A program made the position numbers and the translations under genes. From CAVRZY01 sp963725415 (GTDB taxonomy: Bacteria > Acidobacteriota > Terriglobia > Bryobacterales > Bryobacteraceae), in assembly GCA_963725415.1 (NCBI GenBank), contig CAVRZY010000272.1, positions 1-6,778 of the forward strand: DNA of 6,778 bases, written 5' to 3'. The notes beneath the pieces were generated by a model. That model saw only the letters and a program-made list of their open reading frames with translations. It ran no database searches and was not told where the DNA came from. This document shows, one piece after another, positions 6,292 to 6,778 of the stretch. How positions within the stretch are numbered: the first letter of the stretch is position 1; every line of letters begins with the position of its first letter.

Positions 6292-6292
6292 T
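6287..6292 (+). promoter_or_regulatory. Possible internal -10 element before the last gene
   Basis: A second TATGAT overlaps the stop codon of the preceding gene and ends 11 nt before the ATG at 6304. It would give a 5' leader of about 5 nt or none. The identical hexamer precedes the first gene of this operon, and no Shine-Dalgarno lies upstream of 6304. One copy of six bases is weak evidence, and co-transcription from upstream is equally likely. Confidence 0.28.
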
Positions 6293-6303
6293 ACACTGGC
6301 GTC

Positions 6304-6778
6304 ATGATTTCCAGGCCGGAGTTCCTCTTTCCGGCGCAAGTTCCTGTTCCTTCCTCGCCCGAATACCTGGAGATGATCGCCGAAATCGGGAAGGCAAACC
6401 GCATATCGCAGTGGTTCTTTTTCGCCGTCGGGGTCCTCCTGCTGACGCCGGTTGTCCTGCTGGGCTCCGCAGGACTCCGGCAACTGATTCGGGCAGGCTC
6501 GCTGGAGCCCGAGCTGTTTATTGCCGGGGTGAACCTCGTTTTGGCAACCATTGCCTTCTCCATTTCGCGCAATCTGAGCAAGCCGCTGCGGCCCTACCGG
6601 CTCCCCGCGGACGAGTACGCGAATTACAGGGTGGTGGAGGCGCGCGTCACCCGCCTGGGCGTGGTGTGGAGGCACAAGACGACCCACCGCAAGTCCCGCA
6701 AGATCCGTTGGGAATCCGCCGCCCCTCTGGCGCGGCAGGGATGGAGCCCGAGCATTCCCGTGGCTGGAGGTTTATTCA
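6304..6778 (+). CDS. Membrane protein of unknown function, 3' end outside window
   Basis: The first 158 codons are present and open to the right edge. After a short Pro-rich start (MISRPEFLFPAQ) the protein has two hydrophobic segments: residues about 37-58 (WFFFAVGVLLLTP to GSAGL) and about 70-88 (ELFIAGVNLVLATIAFSIS). A charged stretch follows (RPYRLPADEYANYRVVEARV, then WRHKTTHRKSRKIRW), presumably on one face of the membrane. I do not recognise the family. The start is ATG 6304, the first Met after the in-frame stop at 6289; M24 is an alternative. It begins 12 nt after the preceding gene without a visible Shine-Dalgarno, so it may be translated by coupling or from a very short leader. Operon position suggests it works with the paralogous pair, but nothing in the sequence proves this. 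Confidence 0.75.
   Translation, partial: MISRPEFLFPAQVPVPSSPEYLEMIAEIGKANRISQWFFFAVGVLLLTPVVLLGSAGLRQLIRAGSLEPELFIAGVNLVLATIAFSISRNLSKPLRPYRLPADEYANYRVVEARVTRLGVVWRHKTTHRKSRKIRWESAAPLARQGWSPSIPVAGGLF

Noticed and set aside
5110..6687. Long open frame of 525 codons on the minus strand across the second paralogue and the membrane gene
   Set aside because: It is antisense to two frames with clear paralogy or membrane topology. Its product is Arg/Pro/Gln-rich with no recognisable domain, the usual antisense artefact of GC-rich genes.

Overview
The window is GC-rich bacterial DNA that most resembles Acidobacteriota (Solibacter/Bryobacter-like). The main clue is the left-hand gene, a PknB-type Ser/Thr kinase fused through one membrane helix to a long PD40/TolB-like beta-propeller. 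That architecture is strongly amplified in this phylum. This assignment is an inference from gene architecture and was not checked by a database search.

Layout. (1) Positions 1-2388, minus strand: the kinase/propeller gene, running off the left edge. The reading frame shifts by one base near 1677-1686, inside the kinase C-lobe. (2) 2389-2479: its short upstream region, with a good ribosome binding site and a weak candidate promoter. (3) About 2480-3125: a small insertion-sequence derivative bounded by 13-bp perfect inverted repeats. It keeps only the first ~140 codons of an IS1634-type transposase, whose normal ATG appears to have become ACG. (4) 3126-3365: the C-terminal part of a TOPRIM-domain protein, starting exactly where the right inverted repeat ends. 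It is a gene remnant. (5) 3437-6291, plus strand: two adjacent paralogous genes. The first (626 aa) has an amphipathic N-terminus, an acidic linker, a large helical domain I do not recognise and a C-terminal TPR array. The second (320 aa) carries the same unrecognised domain and no TPRs. (6) 6304-6778, plus strand: the start of a membrane protein with two predicted transmembrane helices, cut by the right edge.

The three right-hand genes are spaced 11-12 nt apart and look like one operon. The first appears to be transcribed without a leader: a TATGAT box lies six bases before its ATG and there is no Shine-Dalgarno sequence. The kinase points away from this operon, and the two are separated by mobile-element debris, so a functional link between them is not supported. 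The most novel material is the paralogous domain pair. The most informative genome-dynamics feature is the shrunken IS abutting a beheaded TOPRIM gene. No RNA genes or CRISPR arrays were seen.
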